A DNA stretch of 14,539 bases from Clostridia bacterium (GTDB lineage Bacteria > Bacillota > Clostridia > UBA1381): the NCBI GenBank assembly GCA_017521775.1, contig JAFXBO010000014.1, positions 1 to 14,539 of the forward strand, in the 5' to 3' direction. A model generated the notes under the pieces. The model was given only the letters and a program-made list of their open reading frames with translations, was not told where the DNA came from and searched no databases. Position 1 is the first letter of the stretch. The number at the start of each line of letters is the position of its first letter. The position numbers and the translations under genes were made by a program. This document shows positions 1 to 7,354 of the stretch, piece by piece.

Positions 1-1506
1 GAATAATTCAGGATTCTTCTTATAAAACTTAGGAGCTTTTGCATATCCTAATTGCTCACTCATATCACGAACTTTCGGGAACCAATCGTCTGCAATATCA
101 TTATGATTATAAATCTTTTTATACTCTTCCAATATTTCAATCATATCCTTATTAGAAAGATTTTCTGCAAATTCATACTCTGTTGGTCTTTCAAAGAAAT
201 ACTTTGTGTATTCAGGTGTGTCTTCCCATTTTGCAATGTCTTTTCTTGGCTTTTCATTTCCTCTTTCAATTGCAAATATCTTTTTTGCATATTCTGTATC
301 ATTTGATAAAAGCTTTGCAAAATCCTTGTTATATTCTTCTGCCCATTTAAGAACACTTTCAAAAACTTCATCAGTTGAAAGTTTTGAAATATAGGTCTTA
401 CTGATATCAGTAAGCTTCATCAAATCAAATAATGCACCGGATTTACTCATATGTGAGAAATCAAACTTATATTCATCCATAGAGGCGTCAGGATTTTCCA
501 TCCTCCACTGCTCATAGTTTGAGTTAGCTATTGTATAAAGATACTCTAAAACTGCAGCATTTGGATATCCTACCTCGTGATAATAGCTTACTGCTGCCTC
601 AGGGTCCTTTCTCTTGGAAAGCTTTCTCTTTCCTCCAGATTCCTCATCCTCTTTCATAATTGGAGAGATATGTGCATAGTTTGGTGCATCAAAACCCAAC
701 ACCTCAAATAATTGCAAGTGAATAGGAGCAGATGCAATCCATTCATCTCCTCTTATAACATAATTTGTTCTCATCAAGTGGTCATCAATCGCATGTGCAA
801 AGTGATATGTTGGAATACCGTCTGTCTTTAATAAAACGACATCCAAAATGTTTTCAGGCATTTCAATCTCACCTTTAATTCCATCATTAAAGGTTATTCT
901 TTTAGCTTCATCCCCAGGAGATTTAAGCCTCAAAACATAAGGAATATTATTATTGATTTTCTCTTCAATCTCTTCAAAAGTCAAATCTCTGCACTTTGCA
1001 TATTTTCCATAATAGCCTGGATTTTCTTTATTTGCTTCCTGCTTTTCTCTTACCTCATTTAATTCCTCAGGTGTGCAGAAACAAGGATATGCTAATCCTT
1101 TTTCAACTAACATCTTACAGTAGGTCTGATATATAGTTGCTCTCTGGCTTTGAATATATGGTCCATATTTCCCCACTGAGTCAACCTCTGACATCATTCC
1201 CTCATCAATTTTTATACCGAAATCCTGAATTCCTTTAACAATACCTGTTATTCCATTTTCTACTTCTCTCTTTTTGTCAGTATCTTCAATTCTCAAGAAG
1301 AAAACTCCATCAGTTGTATGAGCTGCTCTTTCGGAAACAAACGCAGCAAAAAGACCTCCAATATGTAGAAATCCTGTTGGACTTGGAGCAAATCTTGTCA
1401 CTCTTGCACCATCTTTAAGATTTCTTCTTGGATATTCCTTTTCATATTCATCACAGCTCTTTGTTATGTGTGGAAACAATAGCTGTGCTAATTTCATATT
1501 ATCCAT
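1..1506 (-). CDS. gltX: Glutamyl-tRNA synthetase (3' end beyond window)
   Basis: Class I aminoacyl-tRNA synthetase that charges tRNA with glutamate in the cytoplasm. The frame is open from an ATG at 1506 to the window edge, giving 502 codons without a stop. A GGAGAAG ribosome binding site lies just upstream. The protein begins MDNMKLAQLLFPHITKSC and has a roughly 35-residue extension before the Rossmann core. The class signature FAPSPTGFLHIGG contains the HIGH-type motif at residues 48-51, and the KMSKS-equivalent is KLSKRK at residues 295-300, preceded by ESGGKR. The IEDTDKKRE segment after the first motif is also typical. Clostridial relatives with this extension are about 550 residues, so I infer that some 50 C-terminal residues of the anticodon-binding domain are missing. 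It is monocistronic at its 5' end, with its own promoter and with the mazG terminator upstream. Assignment is very secure. Discrimination between tRNA-Glu and tRNA-Gln cannot be judged here. Confidence 0.97.
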   Translation of the reverse strand, partial: MDNMKLAQLLFPHITKSCDEYEKEYPRRNLKDGARVTRFAPSPTGFLHIGGLFAAFVSERAAHTTDGVFFLRIEDTDKKREVENGITGIVKGIQDFGIKIDEGMMSEVDSVGKYGPYIQSQRATIYQTYCKMLVEKGLAYPCFCTPEELNEVREKQEANKENPGYYGKYAKCRDLTFEEIEEKINNNIPYVLRLKSPGDEAKRITFNDGIKGEIEMPENILDVVLLKTDGIPTYHFAHAIDDHLMRTNYVIRGDEWIASAPIHLQLFEVLGFDAPNYAHISPIMKEDEESGGKRKLSKRKDPEAAVSYYHEVGYPNAAVLEYLYTIANSNYEQWRMENPDASMDEYKFDFSHMSKSGALFDLMKLTDISKTYISKLSTDEVFESVLKWAEEYNKDFAKLLSNDTEYAKKIFAIERGNEKPRKDIAKWEDTPEYTKYFFERPTEYEFAENLSNKDMIEILEEYKKIYNHNDIADDWFPKVRDMSEQLGYAKAPKFYKKNPELF

Positions 1507-1572
1507 CGTATCTTCTCCGTTCAAATTTTTTCGAATCTGTAAATGAACACAAACTCAGCATTTTATTATTCT

Positions 1573-1601
1573 ATTATACCTTTTTATAGCAATAATATCA
1601 A
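1573..1601 (-). promoter_or_regulatory. Sigma-A type promoter of gltX
   Basis: On the minus strand a TTGATA -35 box (1596-1601) is followed by exactly 17 bases and a perfect TATAAT -10 box (1573-1578). Transcription would start near 1566, giving a leader of about 60 nt before the gltX ATG. That leader is too short for a T-box, and no riboswitch-like structure is evident in it. Confidence 0.85.
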
Positions 1602-1634
1602 CTGTTTTTATAAAAAAAATTCCAAAAAATCAAC

Positions 1635-1668
1635 AAAAATTGCAGTTATACTAAAAATATAACTGCAA
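1635..1668 (-). terminator. Rho-independent terminator of mazG
   Basis: An 11-bp perfect inverted repeat (TTGCAGTTATA at 1640-1650, TATAACTGCAA at 1658-1668) has a 7-nt loop. On the minus strand it is followed by TTTTTG and a further T-rich stretch. It begins 5 nt after the mazG stop codon and lies upstream of the gltX promoter, so mazG and gltX are separate transcription units. Confidence 0.88.
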
Positions 1669-1673
1669 TCCAA

Positions 1674-2432
1674 TCATTTTTTTATCTCATTCCATAAATC
1701 GTCAAGTTCACCCAATGATAATTCGTCAAGCTTTCTTCCCTTTTCCTCTGATAATTTCTCCATTTTGATAAATCTGTCTATAAACTTATTTGTAGCATCA
1801 TTTAAAGAAATTTCAGGGTCGACATTTAAAAATCTTCCAACATTTACAACACTGAATAAAAGGTCGCCAAACTCTTCACTGACTGTTTCCTGACTTGCTG
1901 ATTTTAATTCATCAAGTTCTTCATAAACCTTATCCATTGCGCCATCAATATTTTCCCAGTCAAAGCCTGCATTTTTTGCTTTCTTTTGTACCTTTTCAGC
2001 TCTTATTAATGCAGGAAAATTCTTTGGAACATCAACTAAAGCATCTGAAAATGTTTTTAACCCTTTTTCTTTTTTCTTATTATTCTCCCAGGCTTTTAGT
2101 GCTTCTGCTTCATTTCCTGCTTTGTCATTTCCAAATACATGTGAGTGTCTATCTATAAGCTTTGTACATATTTCATTTACCACATCACCAAAATCAAAAG
2201 CACCTCTCTCCTCTGCTATTCTTGAATGGAAAACCACCTGCAGCAAGACATCTCCAAGCTCATTTGCAAACATTTTATCATCATTATTATCAAGTGCTTC
2301 AATAGCTTCATATACCTCTTCAATCATACTGCGCTTTATAGATTGATGTGTTTGTGCCTTATCCCATTCACAACCATCATCGGCACGAAGTCTTTTCATT
2401 ATATTTAATAAATCATCCATTGTATATTCCAT
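1674..2432 (-). CDS. mazG: Nucleoside triphosphate pyrophosphohydrolase MazG
   Basis: Hydrolyses (d)NTPs to the monophosphate and pyrophosphate. It is usually viewed as a house-cleaning enzyme, and in some bacteria it modulates (p)ppGpp-linked stress. At 252 residues it matches the usual two-domain MazG length of about 260. The first all-alpha NTP-PPase domain carries EEVYEAIEA (residues 38-46) and ELGDVLLQVVFH (58-69), the acidic Mg-binding helices. A second copy carries EELDEL (171-176) and EEFGDLLF (186-193). The N-terminal signature LRADDGCEWDKAQTH is canonical. It lacks the N-terminal tetrapyrrole-methylase domain that is fused to MazG in Bacillus subtilis YabN. The start at 2432 is preceded by GGGGTG. 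Met5 at 2420, preceded by GGAA, is a possible alternative start. It is divergent from the flippase gene. Confidence 0.95.
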   Translation of the reverse strand: MEYTMDDLLNIMKRLRADDGCEWDKAQTHQSIKRSMIEEVYEAIEALDNNDDKMFANELGDVLLQVVFHSRIAEERGAFDFGDVVNEICTKLIDRHSHVFGNDKAGNEAEALKAWENNKKKEKGLKTFSDALVDVPKNFPALIRAEKVQKKAKNAGFDWENIDGAMDKVYEELDELKSASQETVSEEFGDLLFSVVNVGRFLNVDPEISLNDATNKFIDRFIKMEKLSEEKGRKLDELSLGELDDLWNEIKK

Positions 2433-2466
2433 AATTACACCCCATATTTTTCATAGTCATAAAAAT

Positions 2467-2495
2467 ATTATATCACAAATAAATTGTTATAACAA
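2467..2495 (-). promoter_or_regulatory. Promoter of mazG in the mazG-flippase divergent gap
   Basis: The minus strand reads TTGTTA (2490-2495), 17 bases, then TATAAT (2467-2472), a good sigma-A match about 35 nt ahead of the mazG ATG. The -35 lies inside the perfect 12-bp palindrome TTGTTATAACAA (2484-2495). On the plus strand the same palindrome supplies TATAAC (2488-2493), a plausible but weaker -10 for the flippase gene; no convincing plus-strand -35 was found. The two divergent transcripts may therefore compete for overlapping sites. Confidence 0.75.
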
Positions 2496-2506
2496 GTTTT
2501 TTTGAC

Positions 2507-2510
2507 GAGG
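2507..2510 (+). promoter_or_regulatory. Ribosome binding site fixing the flippase start
   Basis: GAGG sits 6 nt before the ATG at 2517. It lies inside the longer open frame that could begin at TTG 2502. The TTG has no Shine-Dalgarno sequence of its own, so the ATG at 2517 is preferred. Confidence 0.75.
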
Positions 2511-2516
2511 TTTAAT

Positions 2517-4118
2517 ATGAATTCAAAACAAAATTTTATAAAAGGAACTGCTATTTTGATGGGTGCAAATGCAATTTCAAAAATTTTAGGTGCAGTTTTC
2601 AAAATTCCGCTTACCTATATATTGGAAGAAGAGGGTATGGCAATTTTTAACACAGCAATGGGTGTTTATTCAACTCTTTTATCTTTTATTATATCAGGTT
2701 TCCCTTTGGCTATTTCTCGCCTTATCGCAACTGAATATGCATTAGAAAATTATAGTAATATCAAAAAAATAATTCGTATTTCAGTAATTATTTTATCCGT
2801 TTTAGGATTATTAGGGACATTAATTCTATTTTGGGGTTCAGATTTTTTTGCTTATTCAATGAAAGACCCAAAGGCAGCACTTTCAATTAAAACAATTTCG
2901 CCATCGGTGTTTTTAGTTGCTCTCGGTTGTGTTTTCAAGAGTTATTTTCAGGGCTGTGTCAATATGGTTCCAACTGCAATATCACAGATTATTGAATCGT
3001 TTATACGCCTGGCAATAGGTTTTTATGGTGCCTGGGTGCTTAAAAATTCTATAATAGAAATCACATCTGCAGGTGCAATCTCAGGAATTACTATTGGTGA
3101 GTTTGTTGCAACCCTGATATTATTTATTTTATTTTTTATTTCAGACAAAAAACTAAAGAAAAAAGGGAATATTCAATCCAACAAAGCAATACTAAACTCA
3201 ATATCACAGATAGCATTTCCAATGTTGATATGTTCATGTATTTCAAGTGCATTTAGTCTTTTGGATGTTGCAACTGTGAGGAATAGCCTTACAAATATAA
3301 GATTTACAGCAGAAAATGTTGATACCTTTTTGTTGAAATATTCAAGCTACACAACTATATTTGATAATCTAAAGGAAACACTGAAAATGCCACTCGATGG
3401 AGCAAGATGGTTGTATGGTGCATACACAGGCTATGCACTCACAATTTTTCATCTCCCAACCGGAATTATAGGTGCATTAGGAACGAGCATATTCCCTGTG
3501 ATTAGCGGAGCATATGCAAAAAATAATATTGAACTTTTAAAAAGAACATTGTTAAATGCTCTGCAAGTTACAATTACCATTATTCTCCCATGTGCACTCA
3601 TTCTATATATGTTTTCGGATGAGCTTTTATATTTTTTATTTAAAAACACTGCCTCAGCCCATCTTTTATCTCTCCTTGCTCCGGCTCTTATCTTTCTATG
3701 TATAACTGATCTTTTTGTTGTTACACTACACGCTTTCGGAAAAATATATGAACCTTTTCTTTATTCGTTAATCGGAATGTTTATAAAACTTTTAGCAAAT
3801 ATATTTTTAATTCCTGTTGCAAGATTAAATATTGAAGGAGCAATAATAGGCTCTACACTTTCTTTTTTCATTATGATGATTATAAACGGCAGGGCCGTGA
3901 TAAAATACACAAAAATAAATAAGGCTGAGATAATGAAACTTTTTAGACCTATAGTATCGCTTTTGGTTATGTATGTGATATTAAGACTTATAAAAGAGCC
4001 TCTTAATATAATTTTTACAAACGAGATAATTGCATTGTTTATATCGTTATCTGCAGGAGGACTTGGCTATCTTATGGCGTTGATCTCAACAGATTGTTTA
4101 GGTCAAAAAAAAATATGA
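2517..4118 (+). CDS. SpoVB/YabM/YtgP-family lipid-linked glycan flippase
   Basis: Polytopic inner-membrane protein of 533 residues in the MOP/MATE superfamily (polysaccharide biosynthesis, PF01943-like). The family moves undecaprenyl-linked oligosaccharides or lipid II across the membrane; Bacillus YtgP is a lipid II flippase, and SpoVB acts in spore cortex synthesis. The start FIKGTAILMGANAISKILG is the family's first membrane helix, and GFPLAISRLIA is the conserved SpoVB-type loop. Hydrophobic segments continue along the whole length, about 12-14 by eye, with GIIGALGTSIFPVISGAYA near residue 330 and AIIGSTLSFF near residue 445. The stop codon at 4116-4118 lies inside the terminator stem. 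A mazG neighbour recalls the B. subtilis yabM-yabN pair, although here the two are divergent. Which lipid-linked substrate it moves cannot be determined; YabM-like, SpoVB-like or MurJ-like roles are all possible. Confidence 0.9.
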   Translation: MNSKQNFIKGTAILMGANAISKILGAVFKIPLTYILEEEGMAIFNTAMGVYSTLLSFIISGFPLAISRLIATEYALENYSNIKKIIRISVIILSVLGLLGTLILFWGSDFFAYSMKDPKAALSIKTISPSVFLVALGCVFKSYFQGCVNMVPTAISQIIESFIRLAIGFYGAWVLKNSIIEITSAGAISGITIGEFVATLILFILFFISDKKLKKKGNIQSNKAILNSISQIAFPMLICSCISSAFSLLDVATVRNSLTNIRFTAENVDTFLLKYSSYTTIFDNLKETLKMPLDGARWLYGAYTGYALTIFHLPTGIIGALGTSIFPVISGAYAKNNIELLKRTLLNALQVTITIILPCALILYMFSDELLYFLFKNTASAHLLSLLAPALIFLCITDLFVVTLHAFGKIYEPFLYSLIGMFIKLLANIFLIPVARLNIEGAIIGSTLSFFIMMIINGRAVIKYTKINKAEIMKLFRPIVSLLVMYVILRLIKEPLNIIFTNEIIALFISLSAGGLGYLMALISTDCLGQKKI

Positions 4119-4142
4119 GTGCAAAAGCACTCATATTTTTTT
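4105..4142. terminator. Bidirectional terminator between convergent units
   Basis: A 9-bp perfect GC-containing stem (TATGAGTGC at 4114-4122, GCACTCATA at 4127-4135) has an AAAA loop. It is flanked by nine A's on the left and seven T's on the right, so it makes a U-tract after the hairpin in either direction. It ends the flippase transcript on the plus strand. It also ends the four-gene minus-strand operon, whose last stop codon lies at 4151. Confidence 0.93.
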
Positions 4143-4150
4143 ATTTGATA

Positions 4151-7100
4151 TTATTGTACATCATAATCTGTAACTAATGGCTGCATCTTATCATTCCAGA
4201 AGAATAGTTTAACATAAGCACCATCTTTGTCTAGAACTTCTGCTGATAAATTGAATGTATACTCATTATCCTTCTTTACAGGATTCAATGCAGTATCAAC
4301 ATTGGTTGCATGAAGTTTACCATCTGAATCATAAGTTGCCATTATACATCTTATATTCTGCTCTCCGTCTGCAAGACTCTTAACTACTGCTGTGATAGCA
4401 TTTGTAGCACCCTTAACAATAGCACCTGTTTCAGATTTAACTGTAACGCTTGTTATAGCAAGCTTATCTTCTCTTTCCTGACCTGCCATAGCGGCACTAT
4501 CTATTCTATATTCCAATTCATAGTCATTACCACTATCGATTGTCAAAATCATATATGCACCTGGATCATCTGATGTCATTATTCCAACACCTGCTCTAAT
4601 TGTTTCATTTGCTTTTACATTCTTTGTAACAGTTGCTTTACCAAGTAAATCACCAGCTCCTGTAAAGCTTTCCAAAGTAGCAGATGCATTAATATCCTCT
4701 GAGAATTTGTTAGTTAAATCAAATTCAACCGCATTAACGCTTGCATTTTCAATAGCATTTATTTTGTTACCATTTCCGTTTCTGTAAACAATATTTTGAA
4801 GTGTAACAACACCTGCATATTGTGAAGCAGTAAAGCTCATAACACCTTCATTGACTCTCTTTGTTTTGTTTGTATATAAGTAATGTGATGTTTTAGCATC
4901 AACAGTCCAGTAATACTTTGTACCATCTACTAAACCATCATGCTTATAGTAAGCTTCTTCAAGATCACCCTCGAATACTATATCAGTAAGAGCCTCATCT
5001 CTTGCAATAATAATGTGATACTTATCTGCACCAGAATCCTCATCCCAGATAAATACTATGCTACCTGGATCAACATAAGCATTGTTTTGAGGGTAAATAG
5101 TTCCAAAATCATTTAATGTAAGATTTCCTTCATTTGGAATTCCAGTTTCTGTAACATCAACTGGATTAAAATTGTCACCACAAAATTCCTGTGGACCTGA
5201 ATAATCAAGATTATAAACATCTACAGGTTTTGTTTCCGGATCAAGGAAGTTAAATTTAACAGTATTATTTGACTTCAATGCTTGAGTATGAAGATATATA
5301 GCCTCACTATCCAACTGTGATCTCTGACCTGTGTATGTAGCATTGTACTTGATTACATTTCCTTTAGGACTCATATGTGTACCGTTTGATTTAACATAAT
5401 CCGCAAGATATGGGAATTGAGTGTTCCATTCACTGTATTTACCTGTAGTATCATATGGATCATACTTATCAAAATATCTTTGATATAGTGTATTTGCATC
5501 TCTGTCAGCATTAGCACTAAGTGTTTTATAACCATCTTTAGATTTAAAGAACTCCTCACCATTTGCCAATAAACCATTAATTTTGTTATTGAGAGTAGTT
5601 ACATCCGAATCAGTATCACCACTTGAGTTACCCAAACGAACAGATGAATTCAAGTTAACAAACACATTGCTTTGAACTTCATTGTGATTTGATGCATGCA
5701 ATTTTACACCTGCATTCATATTTGCAATTACGTTTCCATATACCTTAGTTCCAGTAAAGAAGTCATCAAGGTAAATAGCACTCTTTTCATTTGAGTCTGC
5801 ATATGGATTATCGTGAATATAATTATATCTGATTTCTGTACCACCATCTACCCATGAACGACCTGCATAGATAGCACCTGCGTCATCAGCAGTGTTCAAA
5901 ACGTCGTAAATATCATTATATTCAATTATGTTGTTGTTTCCACCAAACATAATTGCCGAATGATCTGCACCGTGAATTCTGTTGTGAGAAACTGTGTCTC
6001 CAATACCATATAGATAGACAGCATTAGAATTTTTTGAAGTTACCTTACCATACCCTTCAATATGACAGTTTTTAATGATATTATTGTCTGGAGTAAGGTT
6101 TACGAAATCTTCGTTTACTGTTCCATCTTCATTGGTTATACTATGATTTATTCTTATAGCAGTCTTTCCTATATTGTGAATATGAGTACCTTCGATAGTT
6201 GTATTCTTAGAATCTATTATTTCAACAGCATCCTTTCCGATATTTCTCAATTCACAATCTTTCAATCCGATAAAATTAGAATTTTTAATAATAATACCTG
6301 TTGAACATGTTCCGTCGAAAACCAAGTTTTCAAAACTAATATATTGTGCTCCATCAAATGTTGCAAATGGCTTTTGAGAAGTTACAAGTGAAAAAGAAGA
6401 ATTTGTTGTGTTATTTAATGGATAGAAATACACATATCCATTTTCTCTATCAATATAGAATTCTCCAGGATAATCAATTTCTTCAACAAGGTTTACAATT
6501 CTTAGGTTTGCTGTACCCTTTAGTTCATGATATCCACCATGCTCAGAAGTTGTAATTGTTGAATTTGTTATGTCTGCAATTTTTAAACTAGATTCATGCC
6601 ATTCGTAAACCGGATTTCCTGTTAAATATGCATCTTTAGCATCAGCCCATCTGCTGATTCTTGAATCTGTGATAGTGTATATAAATCCTGAATTAGTCAG
6701 TTCTATATCATCCTTAACGATAGGCATATTAACCTTATTAGGATATCCTGCAATTTCAAACATTTTACCATCCTGTGCAAGATATGCAGGAGCAGCACTA
6801 CTTGAATAATTTTGACCTGTATATCTTATCTTTCCAATTGCGCTGAGTTCTTCATCTGTTAATTTGACTTGTCTAACATAATTTTGAGCTTGTAATGGAA
6901 TTTTTTCAATTGTTCCAATATCTACCACTTCTATTCTTGAGTTATCAATTTTTTTCTCAGATGTAAGAATAACTTTACCATTATAAGCTTTCCATACAAT
7001 TTTGGCATTATCACTACCTGAATTAGTTTCGTCGAATTTTAGGTCTGATACATTATATGTACCAGCCATAATGTTAACATTTACTCCTTGTGAATTACCC

Positions 7101-7288
7101 TTAATTTCTGCAACCTTATTGTTTGCAGCTTCAAGAGTTTTAAGTGGTGCATCAGCAGATAAACCGGTTGCTGAGTCACTACCATTAGGAGATACATAAA
7201 TATTTGCTACATTGTCTACAGCATAAACATTAGACATTAGCATTGATGCTATAATAAGAAATGACACAAAAATATTTTTAATTTTCAT
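4151..7288 (-). CDS. Secreted right-handed beta-helix protein with Fn3-like domain and C-terminal tail module
   Basis: Predicted exported carbohydrate-active enzyme of 1045 residues. Residues 1-23 are a signal peptide ending SNVYA. IYVSPNGSDSATG (about 30-43) opens a right-handed parallel beta-helix running to about residue 700 with Asn-rich turns. Characteristic segments are EEIDYPGEFYIDR, HNRIHGADHSAIMF (435-448), DDAGAIYAGR (468-477) and AIYLDD. This plan resembles GH141-type and related beta-helix glycosidases; the fold is secure, the enzyme family is inferred. A fibronectin-III-like domain follows (about 731-820), then two beta-rich modules (about 827-930 and 942-1045). The last module is homologous to the tail of the SGNH protein at 10001-11533. 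No SLH, dockerin or LPXTG anchor is seen. The start is set at 7288 because GAGAGG lies 6 nt upstream; the ATG at 7306 has no such site. It is the last gene of the operon, and a paralogue of the gene at 11642. Confidence 0.88.
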   Translation of the reverse strand: MKIKNIFVSFLIIASMLMSNVYAVDNVANIYVSPNGSDSATGLSADAPLKTLEAANNKVAEIKGNSQGVNVNIMAGTYNVSDLKFDETNSGSDNAKIVWKAYNGKVILTSEKKIDNSRIEVVDIGTIEKIPLQAQNYVRQVKLTDEELSAIGKIRYTGQNYSSSAAPAYLAQDGKMFEIAGYPNKVNMPIVKDDIELTNSGFIYTITDSRISRWADAKDAYLTGNPVYEWHESSLKIADITNSTITTSEHGGYHELKGTANLRIVNLVEEIDYPGEFYIDRENGYVYFYPLNNTTNSSFSLVTSQKPFATFDGAQYISFENLVFDGTCSTGIIIKNSNFIGLKDCELRNIGKDAVEIIDSKNTTIEGTHIHNIGKTAIRINHSITNEDGTVNEDFVNLTPDNNIIKNCHIEGYGKVTSKNSNAVYLYGIGDTVSHNRIHGADHSAIMFGGNNNIIEYNDIYDVLNTADDAGAIYAGRSWVDGGTEIRYNYIHDNPYADSNEKSAIYLDDFFTGTKVYGNVIANMNAGVKLHASNHNEVQSNVFVNLNSSVRLGNSSGDTDSDVTTLNNKINGLLANGEEFFKSKDGYKTLSANADRDANTLYQRYFDKYDPYDTTGKYSEWNTQFPYLADYVKSNGTHMSPKGNVIKYNATYTGQRSQLDSEAIYLHTQALKSNNTVKFNFLDPETKPVDVYNLDYSGPQEFCGDNFNPVDVTETGIPNEGNLTLNDFGTIYPQNNAYVDPGSIVFIWDEDSGADKYHIIIARDEALTDIVFEGDLEEAYYKHDGLVDGTKYYWTVDAKTSHYLYTNKTKRVNEGVMSFTASQYAGVVTLQNIVYRNGNGNKINAIENASVNAVEFDLTNKFSEDINASATLESFTGAGDLLGKATVTKNVKANETIRAGVGIMTSDDPGAYMILTIDSGNDYELEYRIDSAAMAGQEREDKLAITSVTVKSETGAIVKGATNAITAVVKSLADGEQNIRCIMATYDSDGKLHATNVDTALNPVKKDNEYTFNLSAEVLDKDGAYVKLFFWNDKMQPLVTDYDVQ

Positions 7289-7294
7289 TCTTAT

Positions 7295-7300
7295 CCTCTC
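7295..7300 (-). promoter_or_regulatory. Ribosome binding site deciding the start at 7288
   Basis: GAGAGG lies 6 nt before the ATG at 7288. It falls within codons 2-4 of the longer frame starting at 7306, which has only TTGGCAG ahead of it. The shorter protein also places the signal-peptide charges (MKIKN) at the extreme N-terminus. Confidence 0.8.
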
Positions 7301-7312
7301 TTTCATCTGCCA

Positions 7313-7340
7313 AGGGCTATAAGTTGAATCTCATAGCCCT
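7313..7340 (-). other. Intercistronic hairpin upstream of the last operon gene
   Basis: A perfect 8-bp inverted repeat (AGGGCTAT at 7313-7320, ATAGCCCT at 7333-7340) has a 12-nt loop. CTG (7307-7309) and CAG (7341-7343) can pair beyond a 3-nt bulge. It fills much of the 66-nt gap between the SLH esterase and the beta-helix gene and ends about 12 nt before the GAGAGG site. No T-run follows on the minus strand, so it is not a standard terminator. An RNA-stability or translation-control element is more likely. Confidence 0.55.
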
Positions 7341-7354
7341 CAGCTTATATTATA

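Noticed and set aside
52..394. Short open frames opposite or out of frame within gltX
   Set aside because: They overlap a strongly conserved synthetase frame and have no family features. The same applies to the small frames inside the flippase, esterase and beta-helix genes.
1507..1572. T-box or riboswitch in the gltX leader
   Set aside because: The leader from the predicted start site is only about 60 nt, AT-rich, with no stable stem, specifier loop or T-box sequence.
2502..2516. Upstream TTG start adding five residues to the flippase
   Set aside because: GAGG sits between this TTG and the ATG at 2517 and is correctly spaced only for the ATG. The TTG has no ribosome binding site.
7289..7306. 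Earlier ATG (7306) for the beta-helix protein
   Set aside because: No Shine-Dalgarno precedes it, and GAGAGG inside the extension fits the ATG at 7288. The same reasoning rejects ATG 9985 for the SLH esterase.
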